The notes below the pieces were generated by a model. It saw only the letters and a list, made by a program, of their open reading frames with translations, searched no databases and was not told where the DNA came from. The position numbers and the translations under genes were made by a program. A stretch of 5,409 bases of DNA from Candidatus Hydrogenedentota bacterium (lineage in GTDB: Bacteria > Hydrogenedentota > Hydrogenedentia > Hydrogenedentiales > CAITNO01), in assembly GCA_903922535.1 (NCBI GenBank), contig CAIXUF010001496.1:1-5409 (forward strand). Direction: 5' to 3'. Positions within the stretch are counted from its first letter, which is position 1. Each line of letters opens with the position of its first letter. Positions 1 through 4,739 of the stretch are shown here, piece by piece.

Positions 1-578
1 CGGCCGGCCGTGTCGAGGATCAGCGTGTCGCAGCCGCGCATCGACGCCTCGCCGCGGGCCATCAGGCAGATGTCCACCGGGTTCGCGTTCACGCCCAGGC
101 TGAACGATTCGACGCCCGCCTGTTTCGCCACAATCTCCAACTGTTGGATGGCGGCGGGACGGTACACGTCCGCGCCGACCAGCATCGGCTTTTTGCCGTG
201 CTTCTTCAGCATCAACGCCAGTTTTCCGGCGGTCGTCGTCTTGCCCTGGCCCTGCAGGCCAACCATCATGATGATTGTCGGCGGCGCCGACGCCTCTGCC
301 AGAGGCGCATTGCGCTCGCCCATCACCTTAATCAACTCGTCGTGCACGATCTTGACGATCATCTGGCCGGGGTGAATGCTTTCAATCACCTTCTGGCCGA
401 CCGCCGCATCCTGCACGTCGGTGATAAACTTCTTGACTACTTTATAATGAACGTCCGCTTCCAGCAGCGCCTGGCGAATCTGCTGCATGGCGTCCTTCAT
501 ATTCGCTTCGGTCAGGCGACCCTGACCGCGAATATTCTTGAACGCCGCTTCCAGTTTTTTCGTCAGGTTCTCAAACAT
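1..578 (-). CDS. ffh: Signal recognition particle GTPase Ffh (SRP54), N-terminal part, cut by the left edge
   Basis: Ffh binds the SRP RNA and the signal sequences of nascent membrane proteins. It hands ribosomes to the receptor FtsY at the inner membrane, coupled to GTP hydrolysis. The window holds the first 192 codons. Residues 1-90 form the helical N domain, opening MFENLTKKLEAAF and followed by GQGRLTEANMKDA and QALLEADVHYKVV, all typical of the family. The G domain follows, with P-loop GLQGQGKT at 107-114, DVYRPAAIQQL from 137, and the G3 motif DTAG at 189-192 at the edge. The rest of the G domain and the Met-rich M domain lie outside the window. The ATG at 578 is well supported because it gives the canonical N-terminus and an in-frame TAA lies a few codons upstream. 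The ribosome binding site is weak, with only AGG close to the start. The next gene upstream on the strand is 326 nt away, so ffh probably has its own promoter. Confidence 0.97.
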   Translation of the reverse strand, partial: MFENLTKKLEAAFKNIRGQGRLTEANMKDAMQQIRQALLEADVHYKVVKKFITDVQDAAVGQKVIESIHPGQMIVKIVHDELIKVMGERNAPLAEASAPPTIIMMVGLQGQGKTTTAGKLALMLKKHGKKPMLVGADVYRPAAIQQLEIVAKQAGVESFSLGVNANPVDICLMARGEASMRGCDTLILDTAG

Positions 579-684
579 AACCTGCTGTACAGCCTTGTCT
601 TACCGTCACCCGGAGCACGCCCCGGCGCAATTTCCCGGAAACGGCTTTCCCGCGCGGCGGCGATTGCCCGGAAAGACAGATCAC

Positions 685-696
685 CCCTGCGCAGGG
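685..696. repeat. Perfect 12-bp palindrome upstream of ffh
   Basis: CCCTGCGCAGGG reads identically on both strands. It sits where the transcript from the candidate ffh promoter would begin, about 107 nt before the start codon. It could be an operator for a dimeric regulator or simply a GC-rich chance palindrome. There is no run of T after it on either strand, so it is not a terminator. Confidence 0.4.
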
Positions 697-702
697 ACTG
701 CA

Positions 703-732
703 AGCATACCAAACAGACGCTCCCGGATGCAA
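703..732 (-). promoter_or_regulatory. Candidate sigma70 promoter for ffh
   Basis: Read on the minus strand there is TTGCAT (732-727), an 18-nt spacer, and TATGCT (708-703). The -10 is preceded by TG plus one base, which makes it an extended -10. The -35 is poor (3 of 6 matches) and the -10 is moderate (4 of 6). It lies about 125 nt upstream of the ffh ATG, in a gap long enough to need a promoter. This is inference from motif matching only. Confidence 0.3.
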
Positions 733-822
733 CCTCAAGCAGGTGGGGAGTTTAGGGAAGGACGGACGCGATGCGGAGACGGAAGTACACCAGACAAGGA
801 CTCCCGCAGGCTTTTTCCTGAG

Positions 823-867
823 ATGGGAATGATGGGAGACATGCGAAGATTGGGAGGTATGGGTACG
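823..867 (+). repeat. Intergenic array of five 9-nt phased units (ATGGGANNN)
   Basis: The five units are ATGGGAATG, ATGGGAGAC, ATGCGAAGA, TTGGGAGGT and ATGGGTACG, with strict 9-nt spacing and no gaps. The first six positions are nearly fixed and the last three vary. In one plus-strand frame this gives a Met-Gly-X-like peptide, but there is no plausible start or gene there, so I treat it as a DNA repeat. It lies in the 3' region of the 51-residue ORF transcript. It resembles the second 9-nt phased array at 1991-2054 in period and in its ATGG core. Its function is unknown. Confidence 0.7.
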
Positions 868-904
868 ACCAAAACAGGCTGAAAGATCTGCCGAGAGAGG
901 GAAA

Positions 905-1060
905 TCAGTCTTCTTCCTTCTCAAGGACAACCAGGAAATCGTTGTAGCTCTTGCCGTGGTTGGGCGTCACTGAGACGACTTTGTAACCCTCTTTGAGCAG
1001 GGTATCCAGCTTGTCCTTGCCCGACCCGTTGGATTCGATAATCAATGATGTCTGTTTCAT
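905..1060 (-). CDS. Short protein of 51 residues, function unknown (possibly DUF4177-like)
   Basis: This small ORF runs from ATG at 1060 to TGA at 905. It begins MKQTSLIIESNG, continues with KLDTLLKEGYKVVSVTP, and ends FLVVLEKEED. It has no signal peptide and no membrane segment. The pattern of an N-terminal strand, a helix, then GYKVVSVT and a final hydrophobic strand resembles small DUF4177-type proteins (helix, then a 'GW-x-x-VSV' strand), but the match is by eye and weak. AGGAGG at 1072-1067 lies 6 nt before the ATG, the best ribosome binding site in the window, which is the strongest reason to believe it is translated. It is divergent from lexA and separated from ffh by 326 nt. I cannot assign a function. 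Confidence 0.7.
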   Translation of the reverse strand: MKQTSLIIESNGSGKDKLDTLLKEGYKVVSVTPNHGKSYNDFLVVLEKEED

Positions 1061-1066
1061 GCTCCG

Positions 1067-1072
1067 CCTCCT
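1067..1072 (-). promoter_or_regulatory. Consensus Shine-Dalgarno AGGAGG of the 51-residue ORF
   Basis: AGGAGG on the minus strand ends 6 nt before the ATG at 1060. It decides the start of this short ORF and argues that the ORF is a real gene. Confidence 0.8.
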
Positions 1073-1216
1073 GAACATTGAACTGCGGTTCTGTGGCCCG
1101 GGCGTTTCCCCGTGGTCCGGAGATCACGGGCCGGATGCCCATGCCACGGAAACACCACCGCACACAAGCACTGCCCGTTCCCCTATGCCCGCACACGGGG
1201 GGAAAGACGCACCAAC

Positions 1217-1246
1217 ACTCTACCGCACCCTGACGCGGCCAATCAA
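1217..1246 (-). promoter_or_regulatory. Candidate promoter of the 51-residue ORF, divergent from lexA
   Basis: On the minus strand TTGATT (1246-1241), an 18-nt spacer, and TAGAGT (1222-1217) each match the sigma70 boxes at 4 of 6 positions. Transcription would start about 150 nt before the ATG, leaving a long GC-rich leader. The leader contains inverted repeats: CCCGTG with CACGGG (1109-1130), and GTTTCCCCGTGG (1104-1115) with CCACGGAAAC (1144-1153, two bases bulged). The site is back to back with the lexA promoter. The assignment is tentative. Confidence 0.3.
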
Positions 1247-1253
1247 AACGGAC

Positions 1254-1282
1254 TTGACAGCAGGCGCAACCTGTGGTCTAAT
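1254..1282 (+). promoter_or_regulatory. Strong sigma70-type promoter of lexA
   Basis: A perfect TTGACA -35 box (1254-1259), a 17-nt spacer and a TCTAAT -10 box (1277-1282, 5 of 6 matches) lie upstream of lexA. The start site should fall near 1289, giving a leader of roughly 47 nt. The -10 is embedded in the SOS-box-like site at 1271-1286, so binding by LexA would block RNA polymerase. Confidence 0.8.
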
Positions 1283-1286
1283 ACAA
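1271..1286. promoter_or_regulatory. Probable LexA operator (SOS box) overlapping the lexA -10 box
   Basis: The site reads CTGT, eight bases (GGTCTAAT), then ACAA. The gammaproteobacterial SOS box is CTGT-N8-ACAG, so 7 of 8 fixed positions match, in the position expected for an autorepressed lexA. The LexA encoded next door keeps the Ser and Asn of the E. coli recognition helix (S-x-N then HL), which supports a CTGT-type target. A second small inverted repeat, CTGAA-N6-TTCAG, follows at 1287-1302 and might be leader structure. LexA boxes differ between phyla, so this remains inference. Confidence 0.6.
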
Positions 1287-1335
1287 CTGAAAAGAGATTC
1301 AGGGCTATTGTTTCAGTGCAACGGAGACAAAACAC

Positions 1336-1950
1336 ATGACACGCGGAATGACCCCGAGACAGCGCGACATTCTGGAGTACATCGTGCGCTGCGTGCGCGA
1401 CAACGGCTATCCGCCGACCATTGCGGAGATAGGCGACCGTTTCGGCATTTCCTCGACCAACGGGGTCAATGACCATCTGGTGGCGCTGGAGCGCAAGGGG
1501 TTTATTGAGCGCTCCTCCAAGGCGCGATCCATTCGCGTGACCGAGATGGCGGCGATTGACCTGTTTGAGGATGAGGTGGGCATGCTGCCGCTGCTGGGCC
1601 GCGTCGCGGCCGGACAGCCGCTGCTGGCGATGGAGAACATAGAGGGCCGCGTGCCCGTGGACGCAAAGCTGGCGCGCCGTAACGCCTTCTGCCTGCGCGT
1701 GGCCGGCGACAGCATGATCGAGGACGGCATCCTGGACGGGGACATTGTCGTCGTGGATCAGGAGAAGCCGCCGCGCCGAAACGACATCGTCGTGGCGCTG
1801 GTGGACGGCGAGGCCACGGTCAAACACTATCATCCCGACGGAAACATCGTCGAACTGCGCCCCGCCAATGCCTCCATGCGCCCCATGCGTTTCCCGGCCC
1901 ATGACGTGGCCGTGCAGGGCGTGGTGGTGGCGCTGCAGCGCAAGCTCTGA
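1336..1950 (+). CDS. lexA: LexA repressor, SOS response regulator with self-cleaving protease domain
   Basis: LexA is a dimeric repressor of DNA-damage genes. RecA filaments on single-stranded DNA stimulate it to cut itself, which lifts repression. The 204 residues match the usual length. Residues 1-70 form the winged helix-turn-helix: TPRQRDILEYI, then GYPPTIAEIGDRFGI, then the recognition helix region STNGVNDHL and wing KARSIRV. The cleavage site is Ala92-Gly93 in GRVAAGQPLLA, almost identical to E. coli. The catalytic dyad is Ser126 (GDSM) and Lys163 (ATVKHY). All residues needed for autoproteolysis are present. The ATG at 1336 has GGAG at 1323-1326, 9 nt upstream; the alternative Met5 lacks a spaced ribosome binding site. 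The gene stands alone, driven by the promoter at 1254-1282 and probably repressed by its own product at 1271-1286. It converges on the PBP gene. Confidence 0.97.
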   Translation: MTRGMTPRQRDILEYIVRCVRDNGYPPTIAEIGDRFGISSTNGVNDHLVALERKGFIERSSKARSIRVTEMAAIDLFEDEVGMLPLLGRVAAGQPLLAMENIEGRVPVDAKLARRNAFCLRVAGDSMIEDGILDGDIVVVDQEKPPRRNDIVVALVDGEATVKHYHPDGNIVELRPANASMRPMRFPAHDVAVQGVVVALQRKL

Positions 1951-2096
1951 ACAGGCAGAGAAGAGGTGGTCAACGCGGGGGCGGGGGATGATGGACGGTG
2001 TGGACGGTGTGGACCATAGTCTGGCCATGAGTCCATTCAGTCCATCCCGTCCATGCGCGAAACCGCTGCCTTGCGAAAAAGCTATTGCGGGCCGTC
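1951..2096. other. Convergent intergenic gap between lexA and the PBP gene
   Basis: These 146 nt hold the inverted 9-nt repeat and no ORF I accept. A TTTTT run on the minus strand (2076-2080, AAAAA on plus) follows the PBP stop by about 16 nt, but I see no good GC stem directly ahead of it. Confidence 0.5.
1991..2054. repeat. Inverted 9-nt phased repeat (RTGGACNNN, three units per arm) between convergent genes
   Basis: The left arm (1991-2017) has the units ATGGACGGT, GTGGACGGT and GTGGACCAT. The right arm (2028-2054), read on the minus strand, has ATGGACGGG, ATGGACTGA and ATGGACTCA. Each unit keeps TGGAC and varies in the last three bases. The arms can pair: ATGGACGG with CCGTCCAT, TGGAC with GTCCA twice, and CAT with ATG near the loop, with mismatches in between. 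The whole forms a long imperfect hairpin around a short central loop. It lies 41 nt after lexA and 42 nt before the stop of the PBP gene, so it could terminate or stabilise both transcripts. No T-run follows either arm, so it is not a standard intrinsic terminator. Confidence 0.75.
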
Positions 2097-4247
2097 CTAC
2101 AGCGCCTCCAGCAGGGGCTTGTCCGCTTCGGTGTCGGGCACGTCGGGGGTGTTTTCCGGCGCGGGGACGGCGAAGGTGGCGGGCGGGCGTGTGCCGGTGA
2201 TGTAAGCTTCCTTGTAGGAACCGCCCTCAACGCCGGTGAAGCGGTCAATGTTAAAGAACCCGACGCCGTAGGGCACGTCGAAATCGCGGACGGGAAGGCC
2301 CTCTTCTGCTTCGGTCATGAACTCGACCCAGACAGGGCAGGAAAGCCGGCCGCCGGTGTAGTCGCGGCCCTTGCCGAGGGAGCGGTTGTCGCGGTAGCCA
2401 ATCCACACCACGGCGGTATAGTCGGCGGTAAACCCGCAGAACCATGCGTCGCGGCTGTTGTTGGTGGTGCCGGTCTTTCCGCCGACGGGCCGCTTGAGCG
2501 ACGAGGCGCGCCAGCCGGTGGGGTAGAAGCCGTTGCCGGGCGTGCACACGCCCTCCATCATGTGCAGCGTGACGTAGGCCACACGCGGGTCCATGGCCTG
2601 CTCCACGCGGGTTTCGTTGTGGTAGTCAAGGCGCTGGACGCCGTCGCGGTCGCGGATGTCGGTGACCATGACGGACTCGTAACGCATGCCGCCGTTGGGG
2701 AAGCAGGAGTAGGCAACGCAGTGGTCCATGGGCCTGACCTCAGGCGAACCCAGGGCGATGGTCAGCCCCTCGACATCGGTGGATATGCCGCAGCGCTGCA
2801 GGTAGGAACGCACCACCGGCGCGCCCACCATGTCGGTGAGCTTCACGGACACCACGTTGAGCGACATCTCCAGGGCGTGGCGTATGGGAATGGAGCCGTG
2901 ATAGCTGTTGTCAAAATTCTTGGGCGACCACACCTTGCCATTGGGGGCGACACGGCTGAAAGGCTCGTCGACGATGACAGTTGAGGGGGTGAAGCCGCTG
3001 GCGATGGCCGAGGCCCACACGAAAGGCTTGATGCTCGATCCCGGCTGGCGCCTGGCCTGGGTGACGGTGTTGTACTTCTCGTGCTCATAATCGCGCCCGC
3101 CCACCATGGCGCGGACGAATCCGCGGTATTGGGGCCGGTTGTCTACGCAGACCAGCGCGCCCGCCGCGGGCGTGAACTCGTCGGCCTTGCCCTGCCGTTC
3201 AAGCATCTTGCGCTGCCTGTCGTCGAACTCATTGAGCCCCTTTTGCAGGGCGCGCTCGGCGGCGTCCTGCAGCCGCATGTCGATGGTGGTGTATATTTCC
3301 AGCCCGTCCTGGAAGATCTTTTCGTTCTCGTACTTGTCCTGGACGGATTTGCGCACCTCTTCGACAAAATAGGGGGCCTTGAACCTCTTGGACGGGGTCA
3401 GGGCGGCGGCCCGGTTCTCCGCGACCTGCTCGGGTTTGACCACCTGGGCGGCCAGATCCTCCGCCATGGCCGCGTCGTGCTCCTCCCGGGTGATGAACCC
3501 CTCGTCCAGCATTTGCTTGAGAACGATGCCGCGGCGGATTCGCGCGTTCTCAAGATTTCGGATGGGGTTGTTGGTGTTGGGCCAGCGGGTCAGCCCGGCC
3601 AGTGTGGCCGCCTCGCCCAGGGTCAGATCCCGGCAGCTCTGGTCAAAGTACTGGTGTGAGGCGGCCTCGACCCCCCATGCGCTGATGCCAAGGAAAATCT
3701 GGTTCAGATAGAGTTCGAGAATCTCGTCCTTGGTGAACTTGCGCTCGATCTGCAGCGCCACGAGCGCCTGGCGAAATTTGCGCCTGAAGGAGTACTCGGT
3801 GCCCACGTTGAGTTCATTGACGTTCTTCACCACCTGCATCGTGATGGTGCTGGCGCCGCGGGTGCGGCCGGTCCGCACGGTGTCGAGCAGCGCGCTGAGA
3901 ATCGCGTCGGGGCGCACCCCCTTGTGCTGGTAGAAGGGTCCGTCCTCGGTGGCGATGAACGCTTTTTGAACCTTCAGCGGAATGTCGCACAGGCGCAGCA
4001 ACTGCCGCTCCTCAACCGTGAACTCACCCAGCAGTTGCCCGTCGCTGCTGAACACCTTGCTGCCCACCTTGGGCCGGAAATCGGCAAACGCCTGGGACAC
4101 GTCCGAGGTTTCGTCGTTGACCATCCACAGGAACAGGCCCAAGCCCGCGCCCCAGCATGCGCCGAGGACGAGCATGATCAATATGAACAGTCCGGCGCAG
4201 CCACGGCGGCGCACGGGTTCGTTTTCGAGGTTTTCGGGTTTCTGCAT
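2097..4247 (-). CDS. mrcA: Class A penicillin-binding protein, PBP1A type (glycosyltransferase and transpeptidase)
   Basis: This bifunctional enzyme polymerises lipid II into glycan strands and cross-links the stem peptides outside the cytoplasmic membrane. Numbering counts an in-frame TTG at 4256 as residue 1, so the ATG at 4247 is Met4. A basic cytoplasmic tail is followed by one membrane anchor at about 21-46. The GT51 domain has motif I EDGPFYQH (Glu104), motif II GASTITMQ (Gln141, Lys144), motif III RKFRQ (159-163) and KDEILELYLN. The transpeptidase domain has SSIK (Ser407), SLN (465-467) and KTGT (594-597). At about 716-719 residues it is shorter than E. coli PBP1A, lacking most of the insert between the domains. 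Position 163 is Gln where the family has a catalytic Glu. Neither start has a clear ribosome binding site; the ATG is the safer choice. It is the last gene of a likely operon behind the VanZ-like gene. Confidence 0.95.
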   Translation of the reverse strand: MQKPENLENEPVRRRGCAGLFILIMLVLGACWGAGLGLFLWMVNDETSDVSQAFADFRPKVGSKVFSSDGQLLGEFTVEERQLLRLCDIPLKVQKAFIATEDGPFYQHKGVRPDAILSALLDTVRTGRTRGASTITMQVVKNVNELNVGTEYSFRRKFRQALVALQIERKFTKDEILELYLNQIFLGISAWGVEAASHQYFDQSCRDLTLGEAATLAGLTRWPNTNNPIRNLENARIRRGIVLKQMLDEGFITREEHDAAMAEDLAAQVVKPEQVAENRAAALTPSKRFKAPYFVEEVRKSVQDKYENEKIFQDGLEIYTTIDMRLQDAAERALQKGLNEFDDRQRKMLERQGKADEFTPAAGALVCVDNRPQYRGFVRAMVGGRDYEHEKYNTVTQARRQPGSSIKPFVWASAIASGFTPSTVIVDEPFSRVAPNGKVWSPKNFDNSYHGSIPIRHALEMSLNVVSVKLTDMVGAPVVRSYLQRCGISTDVEGLTIALGSPEVRPMDHCVAYSCFPNGGMRYESVMVTDIRDRDGVQRLDYHNETRVEQAMDPRVAYVTLHMMEGVCTPGNGFYPTGWRASSLKRPVGGKTGTTNNSRDAWFCGFTADYTAVVWIGYRDNRSLGKGRDYTGGRLSCPVWVEFMTEAEEGLPVRDFDVPYGVGFFNIDRFTGVEGGSYKEAYITGTRPPATFAVPAPENTPDVPDTEADKPLLEAL

Positions 4248-4267
4248 GGTGATCAAGAGGGTACCAT

Positions 4268-4283
4268 GCCCCCGTCCGGGGGC
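4268..4283. other. Strong GC hairpin in the leader of the PBP gene
   Basis: GCCCCC (4268-4273) pairs with GGGGGC (4278-4283) across a 4-nt loop. It lies 20 nt before the ATG at 4247, between the VanZ-like stop and the PBP start. No T-tract follows on the minus strand, so it is not an intrinsic terminator. It sits where a ribosome binding site would be expected to be close by, and could tune translation or mark an mRNA processing point. A four-codon ORF (ATG at 4267, TGA at 4255-4253) directly follows the stem. Confidence 0.55.
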
Positions 4284-4308
4284 GCAATTGGCTCACGTTA
4301 TGGGAGTA

Positions 4309-4710
4309 TTATTCCCCGGGACCGGTCAAGGTTTCCGCGGCCGGTTTCCCGATGAGCCGCAAGAAGAGGGACAGGGCCGAGACGGCCACCAACCCACCGG
4401 TCGTGTCGGCCAGCCAGTCAAAGACGTCACAGCTTCGGGTGGGCACGAAATACTGGTGAAACTCGTCGCTCGCGCCGTACAAAGAAGCGAAGAGCACGGG
4501 TATCCAGAACAGCGCGCGGGGCGCCCACGGCCGGCCGGACTGCCGCAGGCCACGGGAAACAAGTCCGGCAAGCCCGGCATACACGCACATATGCGCAACT
4601 TTGTCAACGCCGTTGAACTGAATGGAGGGGGGTACGTCAACAGGCCCGGAAGACAGCCAGAACAGGCACGCACAATAGGCGGCGACAAGAAGAAGATGCT
4701 GAAACTTCAC
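4309..4710 (-). CDS. VanZ-family membrane protein
   Basis: This is a 133-residue integral membrane protein of the VanZ-like family. The family signature is clear: DKVAHMCVYAGLAGL (36-50) and then YGASDEFHQYFVPTR (78-92) followed by Asp95, Asp98 and ADTTGG (101-106). Four hydrophobic segments lie near 4-21, 37-55, 66-80 and 104-120. The biochemical role of the family is not settled; the founding member VanZ gives low-level teicoplanin resistance, which hints at the cell envelope. The start is GTG at 4710, supported by GGAG (4722-4719) 8 nt upstream. It begins 29 nt after the preceding gene and is followed 61 nt later by the PBP gene, so the three probably share a transcript. The pairing with a cell-wall synthase fits an envelope role, but that is inference. 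Confidence 0.88.
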   Translation of the reverse strand: MKFQHLLLVAAYCACLFWLSSGPVDVPPSIQFNGVDKVAHMCVYAGLAGLVSRGLRQSGRPWAPRALFWIPVLFASLYGASDEFHQYFVPTRSCDVFDWLADTTGGLVAVSALSLFLRLIGKPAAETLTGPGE

Positions 4711-4718
4711 GATAAGTA

Positions 4719-4722
4719 CTCC
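4719..4722 (-). promoter_or_regulatory. Ribosome binding site deciding the GTG start of the VanZ-like gene
   Basis: GGAG on the minus strand lies 8 nt before the GTG at 4710. No ATG offers a better N-terminus, and the GTG start leaves MKFQHLLLVAAY leading directly into the first membrane segment. Confidence 0.65.
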
Positions 4723-4739
4723 ACAATCTAAGATTCAAC

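Larger units (their letters stand above)
579..904. other. Intergenic gap between the 51-residue ORF and ffh
   Basis: This 326-nt stretch has no ORF I would accept. It contains the candidate ffh promoter, the 12-bp palindrome at 685-696 and the 9-nt array at 823-867. A short imperfect hairpin lies around 801-838, formed by CTCCC with GGGAG outside CAGG with CCTG. It has no proper T-tract, so I do not call it a terminator. I looked for SRP RNA because ffh is adjacent, and did not find the conserved domain IV loop sequence. Confidence 0.6.

Noticed and set aside
801..838. Hairpin near the end of the 51-residue ORF as an intrinsic terminator
   Set aside because: The stem is short and interrupted, and the only T- or A-run is in its loop rather than after the stem.
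538..882. Plus-strand ORF ending in a Met-Gly-rich stretch over the 9-nt array
   Set aside because: Its first part is antisense to ffh and the rest follows from the repeat. I see no ribosome binding site and no protein-like composition.
579..904. Possible SRP RNA gene next to ffh
   Set aside because: The conserved domain IV segments (GGAAG and AGCAG type loops in a hairpin) were not found on either strand.
571..930. Minus-strand ORF of 119 codons across the gap upstream of ffh
   Set aside because: It overlaps both the start of ffh and the end of the 51-residue ORF, is rich in Ser, Arg and Cys, and has no credible start site.
1243..2028. Minus-strand ORF of 261 codons opposite lexA
   Set aside because: It mirrors a clearly functional lexA and is His- and Ala-rich in the way antisense frames are. 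No family resemblance was seen.
2085..2984. Long plus-strand ORF of 299 codons opposite the PBP gene
   Set aside because: It is antisense to the transpeptidase domain, whose motifs are intact. Its Gly-, Val- and His-rich composition is typical of the complement of GC-rich coding DNA.
4324..4329. TTGACC on the minus strand as a -35 box for a PBP-specific promoter
   Set aside because: No -10 box lies 16 to 18 nt away. AATAAT is only 10 nt away and CATAAC 21 nt away.
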